This document shows, one piece after another, positions 17,082 to 25,744 of a DNA stretch of 64,000 nucleotides (within the stretch, counting starts at the first letter, position 1; every line of letters starts with the position of its first letter). The stretch is from Arsenicibacter rosenii. GTDB lineage: Bacteria; Bacteroidota; Bacteroidia; Cytophagales; Spirosomataceae. Under the pieces are notes generated by a model that did no database searches, was not told the origin of the DNA, and was given only the letters and a program-made list of their open reading frames with translations. A program made the position numbers and the translations under genes. The DNA lies in the NCBI RefSeq assembly GCF_001870735.1, contig NZ_MORL01000005.1:269736-333735 (forward strand). Reading direction: 5' to 3'.

Positions 17082-18446
17082 TCACTCTTTAGCCCCCGCC
17101 GCTCTTTCGCTTTTTACAATATAATAAAAGACGAGGTTCATCATTTCATCGGTAGAGTTCCAGCCGTAGCCAACGTCTCTGACCGGATTGTTAGGGTTAA
17201 GCGGGTTTTGGGCGGTGTTATCATAGCGCCCTTCGGCAATGATAATCGATCCCTTCGGTACAGTAAGGAGCTCTTTAAACTGATACGTCAGTTGCCATTT
17301 ATAGTCCCAGTCATCAATTTTAATCAGATTGATCGCCTCCCCGTCGGGCGTAATGGCAAATGCCCGGAACGTTTTACCAAGCAGGTGCATATGTGGCAGC
17401 ACCGAAATCAACTGAATATCCTGCTGTATCGGGCCGTGTTTGGCAAAAAAAGTCGGTTTAGTATTCGCAGGCAGCAGAAAAGGCTGGTTTGTGACATCGT
17501 TTTCGGTCAGCGTCAGGGTCTGTACGGTATGTTGCGCCGGTTTAGGGGCCAGATGCAGTATCACCTCCGACTGGTCTGTTTCGTCCGCTGGCGACGGAGC
17601 GTAGTGGATATTCAGAATCAGGTCGCTGCCGGCCTTGATATGCTTGGCGGTCCCTGCCGGGAAATTAACCCTGTCGTTGCCCGGCACCCAGCCATACAGA
17701 AAGGCGTCTGCCAGCGGGGTCTGCTGAAAAAAGCGCAGTTTCGGGTCATCTTCCGCTATCCCGTCAATTGCCTGCATGGTACCGGTGGAGTCAATCATCA
17801 ACCGGCTATGGTGAAGCCGCTTGCGGTTGCCGGGAATAAACTCAACAGCCTCGACCCAGATATCCTCCTTCAGGTTCATCGGAACATGAAAGTACCGGAA
17901 GTCTTCACGGCCGTCGCCCTTAATGGCATAGGGGCGCGACATCCGGAACCGCATAGTCCGGCGGGATGCGTCCTTTAGTGGGCGACCATCTGGGATTGGG
18001 CGACCACGTGGGATTGGGCGATCCTCTGGGATTGGGCGACCATCTGGGATTGGGCGACCACGTGGGGTCGCCCGTACGGGGGCGGGGGCGGGGGCGGCGG
18101 CGTTGCCACGGGGCATTCCGTTGGTAACCCATTGCCGGATCGTCGTAATTTCTTCTTCTGTTAATCCGCGCTCATTGGCATAATGCTGAAAGGAACGGTC
18201 GGCCGGGAAAGGCGGCATGTAGCGGATCTCTGTTACTTTCGCAATGAATTTCCCCCGCTTCGATACGTCTTCATAGCTCATCAATGAGAACGGTCCGACC
18301 CCGCCGGCATGATGGCAGGGTTGCGCACAGTTTTTCGTAATAATCGGTTCTACATGCTGGTAGTATACAGGGATCTGGGCAAAAAGCGCGCTGCTGCCTA
18401 ACAGGATACAGCCTATAATCCACTTTACGTTACGGCTTGCTCTCAT
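17082..18446 (-). CDS. Cytochrome c / copper type II ascorbate-dependent monooxygenase-like fusion protein
   Basis: A 454-residue exported protein (signal peptide ending ALFAQ). Residues 25-112 form a cytochrome c-like domain: the haem site is C40-A-Q-P-C44-H45, a CX3CH rather than CX2CH, and the likely axial methionine lies in RYMPPFPAD. Residues 113-160 are a low-complexity linker with five GRPIPx-type hexapeptides. The rest resembles the PHM-type copper monooxygenase core and retains all expected ligands: HH in RKRLHHSRL (about 210), H in NIHYAP (about 280), HxH in LPHMHLLG (about 352) and M in DEMMN (about 433). It probably oxidises an organic substrate in the periplasm, with electrons passing through the haem. 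Substrate unknown. Confidence 0.82.
   Translation of the reverse strand: MRASRNVKWIIGCILLGSSALFAQIPVYYQHVEPIITKNCAQPCHHAGGVGPFSLMSYEDVSKRGKFIAKVTEIRYMPPFPADRSFQHYANERGLTEEEITTIRQWVTNGMPRGNAAAPAPAPVRATPRGRPIPDGRPIPEDRPIPRGRPIPDGRPLKDASRRTMRFRMSRPYAIKGDGREDFRYFHVPMNLKEDIWVEAVEFIPGNRKRLHHSRLMIDSTGTMQAIDGIAEDDPKLRFFQQTPLADAFLYGWVPGNDRVNFPAGTAKHIKAGSDLILNIHYAPSPADETDQSEVILHLAPKPAQHTVQTLTLTENDVTNQPFLLPANTKPTFFAKHGPIQQDIQLISVLPHMHLLGKTFRAFAITPDGEAINLIKIDDWDYKWQLTYQFKELLTVPKGSIIIAEGRYDNTAQNPLNPNNPVRDVGYGWNSTDEMMNLVFYYIVKSERAAGAKE
17980..18069. repeat. Five 18-bp tandem repeats inside the monooxygenase gene
   Basis: Units of 18 bp start at 17980, 17998, 18016, 18034 and 18052, each a variant of GGGCGACCATCTGGGATT. 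As 18 is a multiple of three, they add a six-residue unit (R/D-G-R-P-I-P) to the protein. The last unit runs into a palindrome, GGGCGACCACGTGG with GTCGCCC (18052-18073), which looks like an intergenic repeat. The linker probably arose by expansion of such an element. Confidence 0.85.
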
Positions 18447-18464
18447 GTAGTCAAATATACAAAA

Positions 18465-18493
18465 AAGCAGCAGCGGGAATCCCGCTGCTGCTT
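18465..18493 (-). terminator. Terminator of the SusC-SusD-lipoprotein operon
   Basis: A 13-bp perfect stem (18465-18477 and 18481-18493) with a 3-nt loop; on the minus strand it is followed by TTTTTTG. It ends the transcript of 18518-24378 and lies only about 20 nt upstream of the monooxygenase start at 18446. Confidence 0.85.
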
Positions 18494-18517
18494 AACCTTT
18501 GTTCCACTATGATTGGT

Positions 18518-19225
18518 TTATTTCACAGTAAAGTTCAGACGGCAGTTTGCATTCGCCTGCGATACAGGAGTCGGGTCAAGACAGATACTGTCTTCGTTCC
18601 ACACCTTGAATACCAGACCACTTGTGGTAGTCAGTTCCCATGTCAGCACAAAAGCATCGGCATTCGCAACCGTCTTGCCATTGACTACCTGCGCTCCCTG
18701 CAAACGGGCACCCGCCGGACGAGGACGAGCCGGATTTTCAAATACCTTCACCGCATTTACCTTGTCATACTTAACCGTTGCGTCTTTAAACAAGGCATAA
18801 ATTTCATTAGGCGACAGCGAGAAGGTGTTCCACTGGCGGTTTCCGGTAGGTGCATCAATGGTTTTGAATACTTTCCCTCCGTTACCCAGTGAGACCGTTT
18901 TCGGGTTACCATCCGGATCAGTATACGACTCAATCATATCGACCTTGAGCGCTATTTTGCTTACAGTCAACTGGTTATCCAGCGACACCCAACGGATTTT
19001 AAAATCGATTTTAGCGGCATCCTGACCTGTCAGCGGGAAGTTTTTAGCATTAGCCGCAATATTTGGTTTTGCGGTTCCGCCGGCGGTTCCTTCAGAGATA
19101 CCATCAAACACGCCAAACCCATGTACGCCTGGTTCCCATGCTTTATTCGGGTCAAGTGACTCATCACGGCAGCTCATCAACAACGAAATAGCAGCCGACA
19201 AACAGTATATAAAGAGTTTTTTCAT
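18518..19225 (-). CDS. Lipoprotein of unknown function, third gene of a SusC/SusD operon
   Basis: A 235-residue lipoprotein with lipobox SLLMSC (cysteine at residue 19). I do not recognise the mature sequence. It is a mixed beta-rich protein with a segment AAKIDFKIRWVSLDNQLTVSKIALKVDMIESY, a GNRQWNTFSLSPNEIYALFKD stretch, and a final TWELTTTSGLVFKVWNEDSIC. Its place directly after susD (62 nt) suggests a surface lipoprotein that helps bind the transported ligand, like the SusE/SusF position in other loci, but it lacks a clear carbohydrate-binding signature. Confident as a gene, weak on function. Confidence 0.7.
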   Translation of the reverse strand: MKKLFIYCLSAAISLLMSCRDESLDPNKAWEPGVHGFGVFDGISEGTAGGTAKPNIAANAKNFPLTGQDAAKIDFKIRWVSLDNQLTVSKIALKVDMIESYTDPDGNPKTVSLGNGGKVFKTIDAPTGNRQWNTFSLSPNEIYALFKDATVKYDKVNAVKVFENPARPRPAGARLQGAQVVNGKTVANADAFVLTWELTTTSGLVFKVWNEDSICLDPTPVSQANANCRLNFTVK

Positions 19226-19287
19226 TGCTGTTTTAGTTTGGTAATGGCTGGCCCCCTACGGCCGGGGGCCAGATTGTACCGTAAAAA

Positions 19288-21015
19288 TTAGAATTCCCAC
19301 TTCACCTTTACTTTGTCCCAGAATAGCGGATCGCGGTCAAACACGACATCGGTAATGTATTTTGACGCGTTCGGGTTTAGCGCGCCTTCTGACTGAGGAT
19401 AAGGCAAACGCAATGCATACTGACGTGGAGGCTTCGAAATCGGTGCCTGAATACCTACCGAGAACTGTTTGAACTGACCCTGAATCGGATAACCCGTCCG
19501 GCGTTGCAGGTTCCATATTTCCATGCCCTGGCCCCATGAAGCAAACCAGATTTGTTTAGCAACTACGTTCAGTTTGGCCTGATTAGACGGCGCGGCATCA
19601 TACATGTCAAGCCATGCTTTTACATACGCATCCACTTCTGTCGTAGCCGGTGCTTTAGCTTTGCTGGGATCAGATTTCAGGCCTTGTGCAACCACAACAG
19701 CGATCTGCTCACGCATAGCGGCATCAAACAGCGCACGGGCATCGCCGGTTACGCCGGTTCCGTCCAGAATCGCCTCAACCTGCCAGAATTTTGTGTTCCA
19801 GCTGTTGATAATCGGCCACTGCCCGTTACCACCGTAGTTCAATGCGGCCTGGCCCGTCAGCGCTACGGCTGCTGTACTTCTGTCTGAATACACGCCACCG
19901 GCAGGATAGGCACCGGGAGTTGCCCGTAAGGCACCATCGGCCGGTGCACCGGATACGTCGGCGCGGTCGCGGCCAAAGAAGCCTGCCAGATACTGGAGGT
20001 CAGCCGTCGGAATGGCTCCCGTTATGTTAAATGCAGTTTTATATTCTGACAGAAAGGCATCCCGCAGGGGCAGGTATGAACCACCAAACGGAATGGTGCC
20101 ACGGTCAGTTGAGTTGTTCGGATCCAGTACCCGCGATGTCTGACGATAGAAATAGAAAGGCAGACGAGGGTCTTTGTTCAGGATCATTTCACCCATCAAC
20201 TGGTGGTTGATATAGTTCGGGTCCCCACCACCGGCATAGGTATAATACCACGGGTGACGGTTATCCGCCGGCGATACCTGCGTCGAATAGAGGTACGTCC
20301 AGTTCTGTGCAGCGGTCGTAATATATCCGCCGGCATCAAAAGCGGCTTTCAGTTCAGCATTACCATTGGCACGGCCTTTACGGGCGTTCAGCAATAAACG
20401 CAGCTTTACGGTCCGGGCGATCCGGGTCCAGGTAGTTGCATTACCGGCACCCATATAATCGTTGGCAACCGCAACCGGCTGAGCCTTGGCCAGCTCGGCC
20501 ACAGCCTGATCACAAAGCTTAATCAGGGCTTCGTAAATATCGGCGTCTTTGTCAAACTTCGGCGATTTGTTGGGTGTAGCAGCGTTGCCTTGCCATGCCT
20601 CCGAGTAAGGCATATCGCCGAACATATCCACGTAGTTTCCCATCGAATAGGCCTTCAGAACCATCGCAATACCACGGTAGCGCGGATTTTTACCGTCTTC
20701 TGTGGCCCGCAGCATCTCTTCAATGCTTTGCAGACTTTGGTAGGCGGAGTTCCATGTGCCCTGGAAGCTGGTGTTACTCAGGTTATACGAGTCAGAAACG
20801 CCCCATAGCCCCGCGAAACCCATCGCACTGCTGTTTACAGCTCCGTATGCGTTGATGGCTGCATTTTCAGCAACCGGCATAAGCAGGGCCAGTGATCCGG
20901 AAGCAGGACGGTTCGGATCTTTGTTGATGTCGAGTTCGGTAAATTTACAGGAACTGACTACACTGATGAGTCCAGTAAGCATCAAGGCTCTGAACACGTT
21001 CTTATAGTTTGTCAT
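19288..21015 (-). CDS. SusD/RagB-family nutrient-binding outer-membrane lipoprotein (SusD-like 2 type)
   Basis: A 575-residue lipoprotein with lipobox VVSSC (cysteine about residue 23) followed by KFTELDINKDPNRP, a start typical of the SusD-like 2 subfamily. Helical TPR-like segments occupy residues 40-250 (for example IEEMLRATEDGKNPRYRGIAMVLKAYSMGNYVDMFGDMPYSEAW), and the C-terminal part has WQVEAILDGTGVTGDARALFDAAMREQI and a closing LRLPYPQSEGALNPNA. It is the lid of the SusC transporter encoded upstream (gap 69 nt), binding the nutrient at the cell surface. This subfamily is often linked to peptides or non-starch substrates, so the ligand cannot be named. Confidence 0.92.
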   Translation of the reverse strand: MTNYKNVFRALMLTGLISVVSSCKFTELDINKDPNRPASGSLALLMPVAENAAINAYGAVNSSAMGFAGLWGVSDSYNLSNTSFQGTWNSAYQSLQSIEEMLRATEDGKNPRYRGIAMVLKAYSMGNYVDMFGDMPYSEAWQGNAATPNKSPKFDKDADIYEALIKLCDQAVAELAKAQPVAVANDYMGAGNATTWTRIARTVKLRLLLNARKGRANGNAELKAAFDAGGYITTAAQNWTYLYSTQVSPADNRHPWYYTYAGGGDPNYINHQLMGEMILNKDPRLPFYFYRQTSRVLDPNNSTDRGTIPFGGSYLPLRDAFLSEYKTAFNITGAIPTADLQYLAGFFGRDRADVSGAPADGALRATPGAYPAGGVYSDRSTAAVALTGQAALNYGGNGQWPIINSWNTKFWQVEAILDGTGVTGDARALFDAAMREQIAVVVAQGLKSDPSKAKAPATTEVDAYVKAWLDMYDAAPSNQAKLNVVAKQIWFASWGQGMEIWNLQRRTGYPIQGQFKQFSVGIQAPISKPPRQYALRLPYPQSEGALNPNASKYITDVVFDRDPLFWDKVKVKWEF

Positions 21016-21084
21016 GTATGTCTCAATAAGTTTAAGTTATGGTTGCAGTTACATTCACACAGTCAAGCTCACACTGCACATAAT

Positions 21085-24000
21085 TTAGAATGATGCGTTC
21101 AGGTTGATACCGAAACGACGTGTCGAAGGGGCAACGCCCAGGTCAAAGCCCTGGATGTTTGAGTCAGACAGGTTTGACAATACCTCCGGATCGAAGTTCA
21201 GGCCTTTCAGCATGTTTGGGGCCTTAAACCACAGGTTACGTCCTGACAGTGAAAGGCTCAGGCTACCAAGCACTTTCGCGTATTTCCGCAGGAAAGCTTT
21301 AGGCACGCTGTAGGCAAGAGAAACCTCGCGCAGACGGATAACTGACGCATCATAAATGTTTACCTCATCCGCGCCATAAGCCCCGTACCCATCTGTAAAA
21401 TGGTACTGGAATGCCGACATGGCAATGGTATTCTTGATGGGCTTGCCATCATCACCTACCAGCGGCTTGTACGTTGCCGGATCACCTAACACACCCGGAA
21501 TAACCCGCATACCTTCGCGGTCTTCAGTTGTTTTCAACTGACCACGGAGCAACAGGGAAGCCGCTGTGCTGGAGAACAGACTACCACCAGCCTTATAGTC
21601 AATCAGGACGTTCAGGTTGAAATTTTTGTAGGTGAATGTATTTGTCCAGCCGATAGTGTATTTCGTGTTCGGATCACCAATGATGGCTGATTTAGCCGCA
21701 CGGATTGGCAGACCTGTCGTCGGGTTGATCAGCAGGTTACCCTGATCGTCGCGGGCGTTGACCGAACCAATGATCTGACCATACGGCATACCATTCCGGA
21801 AAATAGTACCCAGTGACGTCAGCCCCGTACCACCGATAAAGATTTCACCGCCAGGACCTGCATCTTCTACTCTTGAGCGGATACGGGTAAACGCGCCGAA
21901 TGATGTCCATGTAAACCCGCTGGCCGTTTTAACCGGTATCAGTGTCAAACCTACCTCCCATCCTTTATTAGAGATTTTACCCGCGTTCGTTACTTCTGTT
22001 GCAAAACCGGTTGTCCGTGGTAATTCACGCGTTACGATCAGGTCAGTAGATACGCGGTCGAAGTGGGCAATATCAAGACCAATCCGGTTGTTGAAGAACT
22101 GAAGTTCAGCACCTAATTCTACCTCAGCCGTAAACTCCGGTTTTAATACGGCATTGTTCAGCTGACTTGGCAAACTCGCTGTTGAAATCGCCGTACCATT
22201 GTAGAAAGTACGGTTCAGGTTATAAGCCGTAAATACCTGATACGGATCAGCATCCTTACCCACTTTTGCATAGTTAGCACGCAGCTTACCGAAGTTCAGG
22301 ATATTTTTAGGCAGGTTGAAGGCATCCGTAAACACGAATGAACCTGAAATAGCCGGATAGAAATAACTGTTGTTTGCTTTAGGCAGCGTCGACGAGTGGT
22401 CATTACGAACCGATGCCGTCAGGAAGGCAATGTTGTTATAGCCGAATGTAAATTCGCTGAAGAGACCATATAAACGGCGCATGCTCTTATAATCACCGGA
22501 CGTCTGGTTCAGCGTACCGCCAATCGTCAATACGTTCGGATCAATGACCGGTGCACCGCTAACAGCCGACTCGGTATAGCTACGCTGGTTCGGGTTGAAA
22601 CCAACCAGGAGCTTTGTGCTGATTTTTTCAGAGAAATCATGCTGAGCCGTTGCCAGAAACGTGAAATCAACCTCCGTACGTGTCAGATCCTGACGTATTA
22701 CCTGACCGAGCGGGACAAACGTACCACCCGGGCGAACTACGTTCTTACGCGTTTCAGAATACGTATTGATCCCCCCCCGTGCTGTCAGATTCAACCATGG
22801 CGTAACGTCGTAGTTCAACGTCATGTTGCCATAGATCCGGTTAACGGTCGAATTATACAAGTTATACTTGGCCGTCCAGAGCGGGTTATCCAGGGCACGG
22901 TAGAATACGTTTGAGCCATCAACCGGGTTTTCAAACGGATAGCCCATCAGATCATAGTTACGCGGCAGGTAGAACAGACGGCTGTAGATCGAACCGGCAG
23001 AAGCCAGTCCGCCGTAGTCAGCATAGTAACCGGCGCCTGACTGCGGGCTTTGCTGATTGGTGTTGGTATAGGCCACACTACCTGCCACGTTCAGTTTGTT
23101 GGATAGCGTAGCATTGCCACCGAAGCTTAAGGTAGTCCGTTCTGTAAACGAGTTTGGAATGATACCGTCGTTTTTGGTTCGTGATACCGATGCGTTCAGT
23201 GATGTTTTATCGCCTGTAGAATTAATCTGAATCCCGTTTTCCATTACCTTACCCGTACGGAAAAAGCCGCCGATAATGTCATGAGGGACAAGTGGTACGG
23301 CAATACCACGGCCGTTTGACTGAACCAGTTCAGGGAAAGCCGACGGATAGCGGGCATAGCCATATGAAACAGTCTGGTCAACCAACGGATGAGGGATTGT
23401 ACCGGCGGGGAAATCAGGGTCGATTACTTTTGAATAACGCTCGAAACCCAGCTGTGCATTGATCCGGTCAACCTCTGCCGGGAATACCGTTCCCCAGTTA
23501 CCGATAAACCCACCGTTGTATGTCTGGTTCGATCCCTGCGTATAGGTATCCTGATAATCCGGCAGTGATGAAATCTTCTCGACTGAATACGAAGAGTTAT
23601 AGCTTACTTCCAGGCCTTTACGGGCCGACTTGCTACCTGACTTGGTCGTAATCACGATAACGCCGTTAGCGGCCCGTGAACCATAAAGTGCCGATGCGGC
23701 CGCCCCTTTCAATACGGTCATTGTCTCGATGTTGTTCGGATCAATGTCGTACGCACGGTTGGTGGCTACGGTATTCTGGTTGTAGCCCTGTGTGGCGTTT
23801 ACCGAGTTATCAAAAGGAATACCATCGACAACAAACAGGGGCTGGTTATTACCGGTAAATGAGTTATTACCGCGAATGGTAATCCGTGTACCGGCACCGG
23901 GTGCTCCGTTACCGGCCGTAATGTTCACACCAGGTACTTTACCTGACAATGCCCGCAACGGGTCAGGCTCCGAGCGCTGCTGTAAATCGCCGCCTTTCAG

Positions 24001-24378
24001 GTTGGTTACCGCATAGGCCAACGCTTTCTTATCCCGCTGGATACCGACGGCAGTAACGACAACTTCTGACAGTTGCTTTGAGTCATTTTCCAGTTTCACG
24101 TCCAGTGTTGAACGGTTACCTATTTCCACCTCCTGGGTGGCCGACCCCACAAAACTGAAGATTAATTTTCCGCCACCGGCCGGAACCATTAAGGTATAGG
24201 CACCCTGTGCATCGGTGTTTGTCCCCTTCGTCGTTCCCTTCAGCACGACTGATACCCCGGGCATCGGCGAGCCGTCTTCCGACGAAAGCACCTTTCCCGA
24301 AATTTTCCTATCCTGCGCCCACGACGGAACCCAGAGGCAGCATACGAAAAGTAAGCTCACCAGTAGAAATTTTCTCAT
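21085..24378 (-). CDS. SusC/RagA-family TonB-linked outer-membrane transporter
   Basis: A 1097-residue outer-membrane receptor. The start is the ATG at 24378, which gives a signal peptide (RKFLLVSLLFVCCLWVPSWAQ); the open frame to 24456 runs into the promoter. After the signal comes a carboxypeptidase-regulatory-like domain (ISGKVLSSEDGSPMPGVSVVLKGTTKGTNTDAQGAYTL, residues 25-100), then the plug with SEVVVTAVGIQRDKKALAYAV, GNNSFTGNNQPLFVVDGIPFDN and ALYGSRAANGVIVITTKSG, and finally a 22-strand barrel ending in GINLNASF. There is no STN signalling domain, so it is a transporter only. It is the first gene of a three-gene operon with susD and a lipoprotein. Confidence 0.95.
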   Translation of the reverse strand: MRKFLLVSLLFVCCLWVPSWAQDRKISGKVLSSEDGSPMPGVSVVLKGTTKGTNTDAQGAYTLMVPAGGGKLIFSFVGSATQEVEIGNRSTLDVKLENDSKQLSEVVVTAVGIQRDKKALAYAVTNLKGGDLQQRSEPDPLRALSGKVPGVNITAGNGAPGAGTRITIRGNNSFTGNNQPLFVVDGIPFDNSVNATQGYNQNTVATNRAYDIDPNNIETMTVLKGAAASALYGSRAANGVIVITTKSGSKSARKGLEVSYNSSYSVEKISSLPDYQDTYTQGSNQTYNGGFIGNWGTVFPAEVDRINAQLGFERYSKVIDPDFPAGTIPHPLVDQTVSYGYARYPSAFPELVQSNGRGIAVPLVPHDIIGGFFRTGKVMENGIQINSTGDKTSLNASVSRTKNDGIIPNSFTERTTLSFGGNATLSNKLNVAGSVAYTNTNQQSPQSGAGYYADYGGLASAGSIYSRLFYLPRNYDLMGYPFENPVDGSNVFYRALDNPLWTAKYNLYNSTVNRIYGNMTLNYDVTPWLNLTARGGINTYSETRKNVVRPGGTFVPLGQVIRQDLTRTEVDFTFLATAQHDFSEKISTKLLVGFNPNQRSYTESAVSGAPVIDPNVLTIGGTLNQTSGDYKSMRRLYGLFSEFTFGYNNIAFLTASVRNDHSSTLPKANNSYFYPAISGSFVFTDAFNLPKNILNFGKLRANYAKVGKDADPYQVFTAYNLNRTFYNGTAISTASLPSQLNNAVLKPEFTAEVELGAELQFFNNRIGLDIAHFDRVSTDLIVTRELPRTTGFATEVTNAGKISNKGWEVGLTLIPVKTASGFTWTSFGAFTRIRSRVEDAGPGGEIFIGGTGLTSLGTIFRNGMPYGQIIGSVNARDDQGNLLINPTTGLPIRAAKSAIIGDPNTKYTIGWTNTFTYKNFNLNVLIDYKAGGSLFSSTAASLLLRGQLKTTEDREGMRVIPGVLGDPATYKPLVGDDGKPIKNTIAMSAFQYHFTDGYGAYGADEVNIYDASVIRLREVSLAYSVPKAFLRKYAKVLGSLSLSLSGRNLWFKAPNMLKGLNFDPEVLSNLSDSNIQGFDLGVAPSTRRFGINLNASF

Positions 24379-24422
24379 AGATGAAGATAAAATTAGGTTA
24401 AGAAAACGTAGATAATTTTCTA

Positions 24423-24452
24423 CAAATTTAGAAGAGCACCCTAAAAAAACAA
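24423..24452 (-). promoter_or_regulatory. Bacteroidota promoter of the susC operon
   Basis: On the minus strand TTG (24452-24450), a 19-nt spacer, then TAAATTTG (24430-24423), a full match to the TTG-N19-TAnnTTTG consensus, giving a start about 38 nt before the ATG at 24378. Confidence 0.75.
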
Positions 24453-24800
24453 CCAATTGATTAAAATTAAATTAATGATATATTATTCTACAATATTAGA
24501 AGTTCACAAAATATTATATTAAATATACTTAGTGTAACAATTTTATTTAAACAAAAATTTACAATTTGTATACAATTTATCTGTATCGGTTTAATGTGAA
24601 TAATTATAAAAATTAAAAAAATATAACAACTTAAAATTTTTGTATTTATACGATAAATTTATCTATAGTATACTTATAAGTATACACTATTATAGATTTA
24701 AGTAATATTAAATTATTTATATTCTACTTTTAGAAAGTAAAACACAAGTATACTTAAGCCAAGAAATTTGTTAAGAAAATGACACAAGGCTGGTAACCAA
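24453..24800. other. AT-rich intergenic region with TATACTTA motifs and a palindrome
   Basis: This stretch of about 350 bp is far richer in A+T than its neighbours and has no credible gene. It holds three copies of TATACTTA (24524-24531, 24669-24676, 24749-24756), a perfect 18-bp palindrome at 24668-24685, and outer arms ATCTATA (24661-24667) and TATAGAT (24691-24697) around it. It lies upstream of the susC promoter and downstream of the patatin gene, so a control region for susC is the simplest reading. Confidence 0.4.
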
Positions 24801-24813
24801 GAGGCATAAAAAA

Positions 24814-24841
24814 GCCCCTCAGCGTTAAAAGACTGAGGGGC
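24814..24841 (-). terminator. Intrinsic terminator after the patatin gene
   Basis: A 9-bp GC-rich stem (24814-24822 and 24833-24841) with a 10-nt loop; six T residues follow on the minus strand. It lies 25 nt beyond the patatin stop. Confidence 0.85.
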
Positions 24842-24865
24842 AGGGCTTAAACAAAAAAAATAAAA

Positions 24866-25657
24866 CTACACAAGTTGCCGGGCAGGAGCAGCGAGCATTT
24901 TACTGATCTGCGCGTCAATCGAATGAGTATATGTGTAACCAATCCGGAACAAATCGCGGGCCCGGCGCACATCAAAGACATCGAATTTTGCGAGTTCCGG
25001 TGGCTCAATCAAGACGTTACATCTGGCAAAACGATCTTTGGTTTTGCTCTGTACGGCCAGTACCAGACTACGCTCCACTACCCCACGGATCGACGTAACG
25101 GGCTTCTGCCATTGTACCGGATTACAATGTGACCCAATGATATGATCAACTTTGTTTTCGAGCACTTCGACAGGCATGTTATTCAGAATGCCACCGTCGA
25201 TATACTGTTTCCGGTTCAGCAGCATCGGCTCAAAAATACCGGGCAGACAACAGGACGCCAGAATTGGCCGGATCAGCTCGCCGCTGTTAAATTCAACAAC
25301 TTCTCCCTGATTCAGGTCAACGGCTACGACATGCAGCGGAATTTTCAGGCCTTCAAACGAATCATGAGGAAAATATTTCTGATAGATCGGGAAAGCAGTA
25401 TCAATCCGTAACAACCCCATCCGGTTCCAGGCCGGCCGCAAATGCCTGAAGATACCGGCACTTTCAATAATCCGGAGCCCTTCGTCGGGTGGATAGCCTG
25501 CGGCCAGCAGCGCCCCGGCAATGGCTCCGGCACTCGTTCCTGACACACGGCTTACCGTTATACCTTGTTCCTGCAACGCCTTAATGACGCCCAGATGCGC
25601 AATCCCGCGCGCTCCGCCTCCTGATAAAACTAAGCCTATATTCATATTGATGGGCAA
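24866..25657 (-). CDS. Patatin-like phospholipase
   Basis: A 263-residue lipid acyl hydrolase with no signal peptide. All patatin signatures are present: the oxyanion hole GGGARGIAHLGVIKAL (residue 11 onward), the nucleophile elbow GTSAGAIAGA (serine about residue 42), the DGGILNNMPVE motif with the catalytic aspartate (about residue 153), and a CCLPGIFEP loop. The length and layout match the bacterial RssA-like group, which acts on membrane lipids or acyl esters. It lies 87 nt downstream of the lactonase-like gene on the same strand, possibly in one transcript, but no functional link is evident. Confidence 0.93.
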   Translation of the reverse strand: MPINMNIGLVLSGGGARGIAHLGVIKALQEQGITVSRVSGTSAGAIAGALLAAGYPPDEGLRIIESAGIFRHLRPAWNRMGLLRIDTAFPIYQKYFPHDSFEGLKIPLHVVAVDLNQGEVVEFNSGELIRPILASCCLPGIFEPMLLNRKQYIDGGILNNMPVEVLENKVDHIIGSHCNPVQWQKPVTSIRGVVERSLVLAVQSKTKDRFARCNVLIEPPELAKFDVFDVRRARDLFRIGYTYTHSIDAQISKMLAAPARQLV

Positions 25658-25744
25658 GACTTAATCATGTCTGTCTGTTGTAATAGGTGTATATATTACC
25701 AGCAACGACGAAGCAAATCATTTAGTTTTTCAGGAACTTAAGTC

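Noticed and set aside
17920-18132. Second minus-strand frame with repeated WSPNPR
   Set aside because: It is the shifted reading of the 18-bp repeats inside the monooxygenase gene.
24379-24456. N-terminal extension of susC to 24456
   Set aside because: It runs through the promoter elements and hides the signal peptide that begins at 24378.
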